This document shows, one piece after another, positions 1 to 7,894 of a stretch of DNA of 64,000 bases. Origin of the DNA: an uncultured Prevotellaceae bacterium (GTDB lineage Bacteria; Bacteroidota; Bacteroidia; Bacteroidales; Muribaculaceae); NCBI GenBank assembly GCA_900318205.1, contig ONJS01000008.1, forward strand, positions 124,001-188,000, given 5' to 3'. The translations under genes were made by a program, and so were the position numbers. Under the pieces are notes generated by a model, which saw nothing but the letters and a program-made list of their open reading frames with translations, ran no database searches and was not told the origin of the DNA. The number at the start of each line of letters is the position of its first letter. Within the stretch, counting starts at the first letter, position 1.

Positions 1-2
1 CT

Positions 3-608
3 GAACAAGACTCCATCGAGCAAGCCGAGAAGGATAAAGAGAAAGAGCGTGACTTCTACTACAAGTGGCGTGAAGACTCGGCTAGAGCTGCCTACAAAGC
101 CGCTGAGCAGGCTAAGAAAGACGCCAAGAAAGCTAAGGAACAAGCTCGCAAGGATAAGGCCAAAGAACGCAAACAACTCGCCAAGGAGCGTGAGAAAGAG
201 CGCAAGGAAAAGGCCAAAGAGCGTGAACGTGAACGCAAAGAAAAGCAGAAGGAGCGCAAGGAACAGGCCAAGGCTCGTGAGCAGGAGCGCAAAGAACGCC
301 AGAAAGAACGTGAGCGAGAACGTAAGGAAAAGGCCGACGAGCGCAAGCAGCAAGCCAAGGAACGCGAACAGGACCGCAAAGACAAGGCCAAAGAACGCGA
401 GCAGGACCGCAAGGACAAGGCCAAAGAACGCGAGCAGGATCGCAAAGACAAGGCTGACCAACGCAAGGCCGAGCAGGAAGCTGCCAAGCAAGGCAAGGCT
501 AATCAGGACAAGGGCAAGCCGGACAATGACAAGCAAGACAAGGCCAAGCCCGACAACCCTGATTCCAAGCAGGATAAGCCAGACCAGAAGAAGGGCAATC
601 CTGACTAA
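3..608 (+). CDS. C-terminal part of a highly charged coiled-coil-like protein
   Basis: Open reading frame entering from the left edge (frame of base 3) and ending at TAA 606-608; the start lies outside the window. About 200 residues are visible. Almost the whole segment is Lys, Glu, Arg, Gln and Ala in a heptad-like pattern, with near-identical repeats such as KAKEREQDRKD three times in a row, then a Lys/Asp/Pro/Gln-rich tail (for example KPDNDKQDKAKPDNPD). This suggests a long single alpha helix or coiled coil followed by a disordered tail. No catalytic motif or membrane segment is visible in the part seen. It is followed 39 bases later by porX on the same strand. I do not recognise a family. 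A parallel frame is also open from base 49 but translates to unnatural Arg/Ser-rich sequence, so I chose the acidic/basic alternating frame. Confidence 0.7.
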   Translation, partial: EQDSIEQAEKDKEKERDFYYKWREDSARAAYKAAEQAKKDAKKAKEQARKDKAKERKQLAKEREKERKEKAKERERERKEKQKERKEQAKAREQERKERQKERERERKEKADERKQQAKEREQDRKDKAKEREQDRKDKAKEREQDRKDKADQRKAEQEAAKQGKANQDKGKPDNDKQDKAKPDNPDSKQDKPDQKKGNPD

Positions 609-647
609 TAGAAGAACGATTAACACTATATAGTTGATACAAACCGT

Positions 648-2192
648 ATGAGCAAAGAAAGAATATTGTGGGCCGATGACGAAATCGACCTGTTGAAGCC
701 ACACATCCTGTTCTTGCAGAACAAGGGATATGAAGTGGAAACCGTGACCAACGGACGCGATGCCATCGATGCCCTGAACAGCCAGATTTTCAACCTCATC
801 ATCCTTGACGAGAACATGCCGGGCATCAGCGGACTCGAGGCACTGCAGCGCATCAAGATCCTGCAGCCCAACGTGCCCGTCATCATGATCACCAAGAGCG
901 AGGAGGAGGATATCATGAACCAGGCCATCGGTAGCGAGATTGCCGACTACCTCATCAAGCCGGTCAACCCCATGCAGATCCTATTGTCCATCAAGAAGAA
1001 CCTGCACAGCGACGCCCTCGTAGCCGAGAAGGTCTCGGGCGACTACCAGCAGGAGTTCATGCGCATCGGACAGATGATCAACTCGGCACAGACCATCGAG
1101 GACTGGTATGAACTCTACGCTACCCTCGTGCGTTGGGAATTGACCCTGTCCAACACCGACACCAAGATGGACGAGATGCTGAAGATGCAGAAGGTCGATG
1201 CCAACAACGCTTTTGCCAAATATGTGAGACGCAACTATGAGAGTTGGTTGACACAACCCGAGCATCCCTTGCGCAGCAACGAGGTCTTCAAGACCAAGGT
1301 GCTCCCCCTGCTGGACAAGGGCGAGAAGGTATGCTTTGTCGTCATCGACAACTTCAGGCTCGACCAGTGGAGAACGGTCAGCCCGCTGCTCGCCGACATC
1401 TACAATGTCGAGAGCGAGGAACTGTACACCACCATCCTGCCCACTGCCACACAATATGCCCGCAACGCCATTTTCTCGGGACTCATGCCCGTGGATATCG
1501 AGAAGATGTTCCCCGACCTGTGGGTCGATGAGGAGAGCGAGGAGGGCAAGAACCTGAACGAGGCTCCGCTGATCCAGACGCTGCTCGACCGCTACCGCCG
1601 CAAGTTCCACTTCTCCTACAGCAAGATGAACGACAGCGCCGCCGGCGAGAAACTGATGCAGAACTTCGGCATGTTCAAGAATTATGAACTCAACGTGCTG
1701 GTGTTCAACTTCGTTGATATGCTCTCTCACGCGCGCACCGAGTCCAAGATGATACGCGAGCTGGCAAACACCGACGAAGCCTACCGCTCTCTCACCGAGT
1801 CCTGGTTCAAGAACTCCAATGTGCTTGAAATCTTCAAGCTGATGGCCGAGAACGGCTACAAGGTCGTGCTCACTACCGACCACGGCACCATCAAGGTGGA
1901 CCGTCCCATCAACGTCATCGGCGACAAGAACATCAACACCAACCTGCGCTACAAGGTGGGCAAGAGCCTGACCTACAACAGCAAACAAGTCTATGAGATC
2001 AAGCAGCCCAAGCGTGTAGGCCTGCCCGCTCCCAACATCTCGAGCACCTACATCTTTGCGATGAACCGCGACTTCTTTGCTTATCCCAACAACTACAACT
2101 ACTACGTTTCCTATTACAACGACACGTTCCAGCACGGCGGCATCTCCATGGAAGAGATGCTCGTGCCCATCGTAACCCTCTCCCCCAAGTAA
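648..2192 (+). CDS. porX: PorX-type response regulator with PglZ phosphodiesterase-like domain
   Basis: 514 residues. The N-terminal receiver domain (about 1-120) shows the acid pair D10/D11, phosphoacceptor D54 in ILDENMPG, T82 and K104 in LIKP. A helical linker follows, then a PglZ/alkaline-phosphatase-fold domain (about 200-510) with the PTATQYARN motif near residues 265-273, which carries candidate Thr nucleophiles, plus TTDHGT and a QHGG...EEMLVP tail typical of metal-binding positions. In the family, PorX pairs with the histidine kinase PorY and controls the type IX secretion system in Porphyromonas; the domain order and length match. No porY is in the window. The start ATG follows a short A-rich leader. 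The stop is followed by a 75-base repeat-like gap and tsaE. Assignment is by domain architecture, so an orthologue with a non-T9SS role remains possible. Confidence 0.9.
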   Translation: MSKERILWADDEIDLLKPHILFLQNKGYEVETVTNGRDAIDALNSQIFNLIILDENMPGISGLEALQRIKILQPNVPVIMITKSEEEDIMNQAIGSEIADYLIKPVNPMQILLSIKKNLHSDALVAEKVSGDYQQEFMRIGQMINSAQTIEDWYELYATLVRWELTLSNTDTKMDEMLKMQKVDANNAFAKYVRRNYESWLTQPEHPLRSNEVFKTKVLPLLDKGEKVCFVVIDNFRLDQWRTVSPLLADIYNVESEELYTTILPTATQYARNAIFSGLMPVDIEKMFPDLWVDEESEEGKNLNEAPLIQTLLDRYRRKFHFSYSKMNDSAAGEKLMQNFGMFKNYELNVLVFNFVDMLSHARTESKMIRELANTDEAYRSLTESWFKNSNVLEIFKLMAENGYKVVLTTDHGTIKVDRPINVIGDKNINTNLRYKVGKSLTYNSKQVYEIKQPKRVGLPAPNISSTYIFAMNRDFFAYPNNYNYYVSYYNDTFQHGGISMEEMLVPIVTLSPK

Positions 2193-2267
2193 TCAATAAG
2201 CATCTATAATAACTATTATCACTATAGTCACTATTGATACTATAGTCACTATAAAAAAGAAAAAGAA
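2193..2267 (+). repeat. 9-base degenerate tandem repeat in porX-tsaE gap
   Basis: The gap between porX and tsaE is built from units such as cactatagt, cactattga, tactatagt, cactataaa (period 9), preceded by AT-rich half-units. It ends a few bases before the tsaE start in an A-rich run. It belongs to the general class of short-period spacer repeats seen throughout the window. Confidence 0.7.
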
Positions 2268-2711
2268 ATGAAAACAATCGAGATACCGATTCCCAATCTG
2301 GAGGCCCTCGAGGAGGCAGCCTACAAGTTTATGACCGAGATGGGCGACCTCACCGTCTATGCCTTCTATGGCGAGATGGGCGCCGGCAAGACCACATTTA
2401 TCAACGCCCTGTGCAAAGAACTGGGAGTGGAGAGCGACGTGACCAATTCGCCGTCGTTTGCCATCATCAACGAGTACCGCAGCGACACCACTGCCGAACT
2501 GATTTACCACTTCGACTGCTACCGCCTGGAGAAGGAGGAAGAGGCCGTTGACCTCGGTGCCGAGGACTACTTCGACAGCGGTGCCCTGTGCTTCATCGAG
2601 TGGCCCGAGCGCATCGAGGGACTGTTGCCCGACGACACCGTCCGCGTGGACATCACCGTCAACGACGACGAGAGCCGCACCCTCAAAATGACCTTCCCCG
2701 ACCTTGCCTAG
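2268..2711 (+). CDS. tsaE: tRNA threonylcarbamoyladenosine biosynthesis ATPase TsaE
   Basis: 147 residues, normal length for TsaE. Walker A is GEMGAGKTT at about residues 35-43; the region [20 protein letters not shown] and the [10 protein letters not shown] segment are family hallmarks. TsaE is the cytoplasmic P-loop ATPase that works with TsaB and TsaD to make t6A37 in ANN-decoding tRNAs. It lies downstream of porX on the same strand across a repeat-filled gap and upstream of birA across another. ATG 2268 is preceded by an A-rich stretch (aaaaaagaaaaagaa), usual for Bacteroidota. Nothing odd is seen in the protein. Confidence 0.95.
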   Translation: MKTIEIPIPNLEALEEAAYKFMTEMGDLTVYAFYGEMGAGKTTFINALCKELGVESDVTNSPSFAIINEYRSDTTAELIYHFDCYRLEKEEEAVDLGAEDYFDSGALCFIEWPERIEGLLPDDTVRVDITVNDDESRTLKMTFPDLA

Positions 2712-2731
2712 TGAAATAGAAAATCCAATGG

Positions 2732-2836
2732 CTAAGGACTAAAGTCTAAAGTCTAAGGTCTAAAGCCTAAGGTCTAAAGCCTAAAGCCTAAGGTCTAAAG
2801 TCTAAAAACTAAGGTCTAAAGTCTAAAAACTAAAAA
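2732..2836 (+). repeat. 15 consecutive 7-base repeats (ctaaagt type) before birA
   Basis: From 2732 the sequence reads as fifteen unbroken heptads of the form ctaaRRN (ctaagga, ctaaagt, ctaaggt, ctaaagc, ctaaaaa) and the sixteenth unit starts with cta then the birA ATG, so the start codon sits in repeat register. Every unit contains TAA. Because 7 is not a multiple of 3, all three frames are closed. Confidence 0.9.
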
Positions 2837-2839
2837 CTA

Positions 2840-3592
2840 ATGCCACACTACATCAAGGTCAGTCAGACGGCTAGCACCAACACCTACCTGTCCCGCTTGG
2901 CAGCAACGCTGCCGGGCGGTACAGTGATTTATACCCCCAGCCAGACTGCTGGACGCGGCCAGAAAGGCAATTCCTGGGAAAGCGAGGACGGTAAGAACCT
3001 CACCTTCTCGCACTTGCTCAAGCGACCGCCCGTCAAGGCCCGCGACCAGTTCTACCTGAGCGAGGCGGCAGCACTCGCTGTTGTCGAGGCATTGGCGGCT
3101 GAGGCTGGCGACGGTTTTTCCGTCAAGTGGCCCAACGACGTCTATTGGCGGGACAAGAAAGTCTGCGGCATGTTGCTGGAGAACTCCTTGGATGGCAGCG
3201 ACATCGCCCACTGCATCGTGGGCATCGGCATCAACGTCAACCAGGAGCGTTTCCTCAGCGACGCCCCCAACCCCGTGTCCCTCATCAACATCACCGGCCA
3301 CGAGCACGACCTGATGGCGCTGCTCAAGCGTGTTTGCTCACGCATCGAGCAGTTGGTGGACTCGCTGGACGATGATCAGGCCCGACGGGATCTGCACCAG
3401 CGCTACATGGCAGCCCTCTACCGCAACGACGGCCAGTTGCACCCATGGGAAGACCCATCAGGCAACCGTTTCATGGCGAGCGTGGCAGCCATCGCCCCCG
3501 ACGGCACCCTCAGCCTCCAGCACGAGGACGGCACTCGCCACGACTACCTCTTCAAGCAAGTCAAGCACATCATCTCAGGCGTTAGCCTCTGA
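2840..3592 (+). CDS. birA: Biotin--[acetyl-CoA-carboxylase] ligase
   Basis: 250 residues, the length of a group I biotin protein ligase that lacks the N-terminal DNA-binding domain. The biotinyl-AMP binding motif is GRGQKGNSW (about residues 38-46), with KWPNDVYW (about 96-103) carrying the catalytic Lys and GMLLEN following. The enzyme activates biotin with ATP and attaches it to the carrier domain of acyl-CoA carboxylases in the cytoplasm. The missing helix-turn-helix means it should not act as the bio operon repressor. It is separated from tsaE by a heptad repeat array and from the LOG-family gene by another, which suggests co-transcription but leaves linkage unproven. Confidence 0.93.
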   Translation: MPHYIKVSQTASTNTYLSRLAATLPGGTVIYTPSQTAGRGQKGNSWESEDGKNLTFSHLLKRPPVKARDQFYLSEAAALAVVEALAAEAGDGFSVKWPNDVYWRDKKVCGMLLENSLDGSDIAHCIVGIGINVNQERFLSDAPNPVSLINITGHEHDLMALLKRVCSRIEQLVDSLDDDQARRDLHQRYMAALYRNDGQLHPWEDPSGNRFMASVAAIAPDGTLSLQHEDGTRHDYLFKQVKHIISGVSL

Positions 3593-3598
3593 CAACTA

Positions 3599-3653
3599 AA
3601 AACTAACAACTGACAACTCAAAACTGACAACTGAAAACTGACAACTCAAAACT
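3599..3653 (+). repeat. 7-base repeat array before LOG-family gene
   Basis: Heptads of the form ctRAMAA (ctaaaaa, ctaacaa, ctgacaa, ctcaaaa, ctgaaaa) fill the gap between birA and the next ATG at 3661 and end in an A-rich run directly before it. The units are nearly G-free on the mRNA strand. Confidence 0.85.
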
Positions 3654-3660
3654 CAAAAAA

Positions 3661-4203
3661 ATGAATATCGTCGTATACTGTAGTGCACAAGACAATTTAG
3701 ATAATAAGTATCTGCAATTGGCCACCATGTTGGGTCAGTGGATAGGGGAAAACGGACACACGTTGATTTATGGCGGTGCCGATCAAGGGCTCATGCATGC
3801 CACTGCCCAGGCTGTCCATGAGGCGGGAGGTCGCATTGTGGGCGTTCTCCCGGCAGTGTTTTCTCACCTTTCTGAACCATTGTGTGACGAGATGGTTCCC
3901 ACAAGAGACCTGCAAGAACGCAAGCAGTACATGATTGAACATGGCGACGTGTTTGTTGTATTACCTGGAGGTATAGGCACCCTCGACGAGTGGATTTCAA
4001 CCATCTGTATCATGTGTATCGGCAATGACGATCATCGTCCCATCATCGTCGCTGACCTCGATGGCATGTTCGATTCAATGGTTACTCAACTCGATGTCTT
4101 ATACCACTCCCCCTTCGGACGCGGTAAGGACCTCAACCGCTCAATCGTCGCCCGCACCCCCACCGAATTCCTCGCCACCCTCTCCACTCTAAAAAACAAC
4201 TGA
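3661..4203 (+). CDS. LOG-family protein (TIGR00730), cytokinin-type nucleotide phosphoribohydrolase
   Basis: 180 residues. It carries the LOG/lysine-decarboxylase-like signature PGGIGTLDE (about residues 102-110) and a Rossmann-type segment YGGADQGLMHATAQAV. Family members cleave the N-glycosidic bond of nucleoside 5'-monophosphates, including cytokinin ribotides, to release the base; many bacterial members are annotated 'lysine decarboxylase' in error. The full catalytic Arg/Glu set region (LQERKQYM then PGGxGTxxE) is visible. It is the last gene of the same-strand run that starts at porX. Its physiological substrate cannot be read from sequence. Confidence 0.85.
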   Translation: MNIVVYCSAQDNLDNKYLQLATMLGQWIGENGHTLIYGGADQGLMHATAQAVHEAGGRIVGVLPAVFSHLSEPLCDEMVPTRDLQERKQYMIEHGDVFVVLPGGIGTLDEWISTICIMCIGNDDHRPIIVADLDGMFDSMVTQLDVLYHSPFGRGKDLNRSIVARTPTEFLATLSTLKNN

Positions 4204-4244
4204 TTAGTCTGAATTTTCTGAGGGCAGCCACCACCACCCGCCTT

Positions 4245-4324
4245 GTAGAGACGCAAAATTTTGCGTCTCCAATCGTTAGACATCACAAAGTCCATCCCTA
4301 GAGACGCAAGATTTTGCGTCCCTA
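4245..4324. repeat. Two copies of a gagacgcaaaattttgcgtctc palindrome
   Basis: Copy 1 (4248-4269) is a perfect 22-base palindrome with arms GAGACGCAAAA. Copy 2 (about 4299-4324) is the same element with one changed base in the loop and a degraded right arm (gcaagattttgcgtccc). They lie between the convergent LOG-family and TPR genes and could act as bidirectional terminators. Similar 'gtagagacgcaaaat' palindromes are known to me as dispersed repeats in Bacteroidetes and cyanobacteria. Confidence 0.85.
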
Positions 4325-4374
4325 CAGTTCAAATCCGCATCTCTAACCTGCGAGCACCGAATGCGGATGCCTCA

Positions 4375-6099
4375 CTAATCACTAATCTGCGAGCGCAGCG
4401 AGCATCTCACAAACTCATCAAGGTCGGCGACGTGGAGTTTCTTGGCGATCTGGATTTTCTTGTTATAGACAGTGCCGATGCTCTTATAGCCCATCGTCAC
4501 CATAATCACCGTGCGGGAGAAGCCGCAGCAATACAGCGCCAACAGATTCAGCTCGCTGTCTGTCAACGTGCCGCCCGCCTCCTCTTGCGCCTTGACAAGC
4601 ACGTTATCGTGCAGCTCATTGACCAGCGCCTGCAGGTGAGACCAGTAATTACTGTCATCACCCATGCCAGGCACCGTCATCATTTCCCTGAACTTCGCCG
4701 CAAACTTCTCGCTGTCATATTGGTAGGACCACGCCATCAGCTGATGTACTGCGTCAATCTGCTGGTTGATGATGGCACGCAGTTCGTCGCTCTGGCGCGC
4801 CTTCCCCTCATCGTCCTGCTCACGCGAGTCAAGCCGCGCCTGCATCTGCTGCAGGCTTGCCAATGAGCCGTCAAGGTCAGCCTTCAGCATCTCCACCTCG
4901 TTCTGTCTCATCTTCAGTTGGTTCTTGTATCGCCACACCAGTGAAGTCACTGCCACCAATGCCAGCGCCAGCAGAGCTGCCAGCAGCAACGCTTCCTTCA
5001 GTCGCGATTCACTCCTCACCTGATTCAGCACTGCCAACTGATGGTCATATTCCTTCTCCACTTCCAGCAGGCGATGGTTCAAGCCATTGATGGTAATGGA
5101 ATCGGCCATTGCATGGGCCCGCTGAATGTAGTTTTTGGACTTTTCCTCGTTTTTCCAGTATTGGTGTTCCAGTTCGGACATGAGCTCATAATAAAGGATG
5201 CTGTCGTTGGTGGCAGTAGCTTGAGGCGCATGCTGCAGATAGTACAAGGCAGAGTCAGGCTGCCCCAGGAGCATGTAGCACTTGACGAGCCGGTAATGGG
5301 CTCGGGGATGGTCGATGATGGCAGGATCGGCCGATATTGCTTGCAGCCCATATTCCTTGCCCAGCAAGTAATTGTGCTCCCTCACCAGATAATGTTCCGA
5401 GAGAAGGTAACGATTGGCAAAAGCATGATACTGGTCACCTTGCTCCAGGGCCAACTTGATGGCGTCTTTCATACAGATGACAGCCGAGTCATGCTTCTCG
5501 TCAATGTTGCGATAGATGCCGCCGATGCTCGTGAGGCACACCAGCTCATAGTGTTTGTCCCCGATGGCCTTAAAGATAGGCATCGCCTCCTGGTATTTCT
5601 GCAGGGCGACGGTGTTGGTGCCCACAACCTGTGACTGGTAGAGGATGCCTAACCTCAGTTTAGCGTAGGCGATCATGGAACTGTCGGTAGCCAGTGGCAG
5701 TGCTTCGGCCTGATGGTAACTGTTGACCGCCTGCTCCAGGTTGCCCATGTCCTCATTGACGCAGCCCTGAGCGACGAGGGCTTTCAGGTATTTCAAGTCA
5801 TCACCCGACTTCTTGAAATAGCCGACAGCCTCATTAATCGCCGAGTCGCTGGTGCAGGGGACGTAGTTCTTGTACATCGCCATCGACAACAGCACGGCAT
5901 AGTAGGCACGCTCCTCTTTGCTCAACGGTTTGGTATCCATCTGCTGCAGCAAGGGCAAGGCCTCTTTCTCCTGCTGATGATAGACCATCGAATCGATGCG
6001 CGAGAGTTCCCGCATGGTAGCGCTATCGTGATGGCATCCCGCAATCATGAGGGAGAAGACGGCAACAAGGGGAATGATAAAATTTTTGATGTGTATCAT
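4375..6099 (-). CDS. TPR-containing membrane lipoprotein with C-terminal helix-turn-helix-like domain
   Basis: 574 residues. A lipobox LMIAGC places the lipidated Cys at 22. Residues about 35-345 are tetratricopeptide-type helical repeats; a single transmembrane segment is at about 370-389, a charged coiled coil at about 392-440, and the C-terminus (about 511-556, LTDSELNLLALYCCGFS...) resembles the LuxR/GerE-type helix-turn-helix found in many Bacteroidetes TPR regulators. Such proteins are thought to sense envelope signals and act on cytoplasmic DNA, but the role of this one is unknown. A lipobox combined with a later membrane pass is odd; the Cys may simply lie in an uncleaved signal anchor. 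A minus-strand TATTTTTG box (6163-6170) fits a promoter. It is divergent from the secreted gene at 6355. Confidence 0.75.
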   Translation of the reverse strand: MIHIKNFIIPLVAVFSLMIAGCHHDSATMRELSRIDSMVYHQQEKEALPLLQQMDTKPLSKEERAYYAVLLSMAMYKNYVPCTSDSAINEAVGYFKKSGDDLKYLKALVAQGCVNEDMGNLEQAVNSYHQAEALPLATDSSMIAYAKLRLGILYQSQVVGTNTVALQKYQEAMPIFKAIGDKHYELVCLTSIGGIYRNIDEKHDSAVICMKDAIKLALEQGDQYHAFANRYLLSEHYLVREHNYLLGKEYGLQAISADPAIIDHPRAHYRLVKCYMLLGQPDSALYYLQHAPQATATNDSILYYELMSELEHQYWKNEEKSKNYIQRAHAMADSITINGLNHRLLEVEKEYDHQLAVLNQVRSESRLKEALLLAALLALALVAVTSLVWRYKNQLKMRQNEVEMLKADLDGSLASLQQMQARLDSREQDDEGKARQSDELRAIINQQIDAVHQLMAWSYQYDSEKFAAKFREMMTVPGMGDDSNYWSHLQALVNELHDNVLVKAQEEAGGTLTDSELNLLALYCCGFSRTVIMVTMGYKSIGTVYNKKIQIAKKLHVADLDEFVRCSLRSQISD

Positions 6100-6162
6100 T
6101 TGATTGAGTTGATAAAATCAAGTTTCAAGGCCATTCACACAAAAAACGGTGAAAACTTGATG

Positions 6163-6170
6163 CAAAAATA
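6163..6170 (-). promoter_or_regulatory. -7 box for TPR regulator
   Basis: TATTTTTG on the minus strand, matching the Bacteroidota TAnnTTTG consensus, about 60 bases upstream of the gene at 6099. No clear -33 TTTG at the ideal distance. Confidence 0.5.
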
Positions 6171-6300
6171 ACACATTAACGCTTATTATCTAAACCCATG
6201 AAGACAAAATGAGATTTTTATTTTTCAACTGCTAGATTTTCAGCGTTTTACATTTTTAAAAATGAGATGGGAATGAGGCGGTTTTTTGACAAATTAGTTA

Positions 6301-6308
6301 TAACTTTG
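6301..6308 (+). promoter_or_regulatory. -7 box for LRR/dockerin gene
   Basis: TAACTTTG followed by gc, matching TAnnTTTG, about 47 bases before ATG 6355. The upstream TTTTTTG is too close (12 bases) to be a standard -33 element, so only the -7 part is supported. Confidence 0.55.
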
Positions 6309-6354
6309 CAAGTGAAATCCTATCGCAATTAATAACTAAAAACGACATATCATT

Positions 6355-7881
6355 ATGAACACAACAACGAAACTCATGACACTGCTGCTGGCACTTATAC
6401 TGCCAGCCTCAGCCTTTGCCCTTTGCCCATACAGCTACACCAACTATGAATTTGCGGTGGATGGCATCTATTATAAGATTGTGGACAATGAAGCTTGTGT
6501 CACCTTTCAAGAATACCGCGAGGGCATGCACCTGAGTGATTACCATGGCGACGTAGTTATCCCTGCTACCGTGACTTATCAAGACGTGACCTACCCTGTC
6601 ACGACAATTGACTATTATGCATTCAATTACTGCCAGGGTTTGACGAGCATCACCATTCCTGAATCAATCACCACCATCAAGGATGATGCCTTCTACCTGT
6701 GTACAAGATTGGCCTGCGTCAACCTTCTTACCCCTACGGTTGTCATTGAGAAACATGCCTTCTCAATGTGCTCTGCATTGACAACCATCACCTGTCCCTT
6801 AACGACGCCACCAGCGATGTACTATGAGGATTGCTTTGACAGTCCCCACTACGAGAATGCCACCTTGCATGTTCCCGCCAGTGCTGTGGAGAGCTACCGC
6901 AACGCACCCGTCTGGAAAAAATTCGTCCATATCCAAGCCATAGACACCCAACCCGGTGACGAGGATGGTTACGAGTATGTCCCCATCGTTCGTGAGGGAG
7001 TGACGTGGGTTAACGAGAAAGTTATCGTCAATCATGGTGATACTACCCGGTACTACTACAATTACGAGATTTGTGGTAACGACACCACATGGCCAAACAT
7101 GATCAACAAAGTTTTTAAAGCCTGTTACTACTACACAGGAGATAAACTTGATGTGAACACCGATAGCCTTATTGCAGGCTTAGACGGCACAAAGAATTAT
7201 ACGACATGTGGAAGGAATGATGCCTACCGAGAAAACATTTATCAGAATCAATGTTTAATCTATTTCGGTCAATATGTAGGTGCGGGCGAAGACATCTTTC
7301 TGTACTATTTCTTAGAAGGCGAAGGGCTAGAACCCGAATGGGATAACACGATAGAGTACTACCTTGCTTGTCAGCAACAAAGCCCCCCAACACCTGAAGA
7401 CCAAACGTTGACCCATGAGAATTTTACTCAAGTGGATCCTGTTGAGATAGAAGGGGTGACCTGCCGCCGTTGGTGCTATAAAGATGAAAACGGTGAACCT
7501 TTGGCCTACATTATCGAGGGCATCGGCTTCGATAGCCGTGACATGGGTGACCTGCTAACGCCGTTCACGCGCCGCCCTGATCCCAATGCTGACTATCAAG
7601 AGTGGTGCGGCCTGAGCCACGTGGTCAAGGACGGCAAAATCATCTACAAGGGAATGTGCTATAATCCTATAGAAATCCCGGGCGACGTCAACGGAGACGG
7701 CGAAATCACCGTCGCCGATGCCAACAGCGTGATTGATGTTGTCATCATGGGAGGCAATGCCAGCCATCCCCGCATACCCATCGACAATGACGGCAATTAC
7801 ATCGGTGACGTCAACGGCGACGGCGAGGTCACCATTGCCGATGTCAATGCCATCATCGACATGATTCTGAATAACCACTAA
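6355..7881 (+). CDS. Secreted BspA-like leucine-rich-repeat protein with dockerin-like C-terminus
   Basis: 508 residues. Signal peptide about 1-22 (LLLALILPASAFA). Residues about 25-195 contain BspA-type LRR_5 units (for example LTSITIPESITTIKDDAFYLC) ending in a typical LHVPASAVESYRN segment. The middle (about 203-430) is a domain beginning YEYVPIVREGVTWVNEKV, which occurs three more times in the next gene. The C-terminus (about 443-508) has two EF-hand-like dockerin motifs (GDVNGDGEITVADANSVID and GDVNGDGEVTIADVNAIID). Function is unknown; BspA-like proteins are usually surface proteins for adhesion. It is followed after 13 bases by a paralogue with almost the same last 250 bases. Confidence 0.82.
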   Translation: MNTTTKLMTLLLALILPASAFALCPYSYTNYEFAVDGIYYKIVDNEACVTFQEYREGMHLSDYHGDVVIPATVTYQDVTYPVTTIDYYAFNYCQGLTSITIPESITTIKDDAFYLCTRLACVNLLTPTVVIEKHAFSMCSALTTITCPLTTPPAMYYEDCFDSPHYENATLHVPASAVESYRNAPVWKKFVHIQAIDTQPGDEDGYEYVPIVREGVTWVNEKVIVNHGDTTRYYYNYEICGNDTTWPNMINKVFKACYYYTGDKLDVNTDSLIAGLDGTKNYTTCGRNDAYRENIYQNQCLIYFGQYVGAGEDIFLYYFLEGEGLEPEWDNTIEYYLACQQQSPPTPEDQTLTHENFTQVDPVEIEGVTCRRWCYKDENGEPLAYIIEGIGFDSRDMGDLLTPFTRRPDPNADYQEWCGLSHVVKDGKIIYKGMCYNPIEIPGDVNGDGEITVADANSVIDVVIMGGNASHPRIPIDNDGNYIGDVNGDGEVTIADVNAIIDMILNNH

Positions 7882-7894
7882 AGACATCACCATT

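Noticed and set aside
49-633. 194-codon frame at the left edge
   Set aside because: Arg/Ser/Lys-rich text in a shifted frame of a regular charged helix; the frame of base 3 gives a natural Lys/Glu coiled coil ending at 608.
981-2135. Long minus-strand open frame (384 codons) opposite porX
   Set aside because: It mirrors the GC-skewed codons of porX; the translated text is low-complexity Val/Leu/His and shows no family, while the plus strand is a clear PorX.
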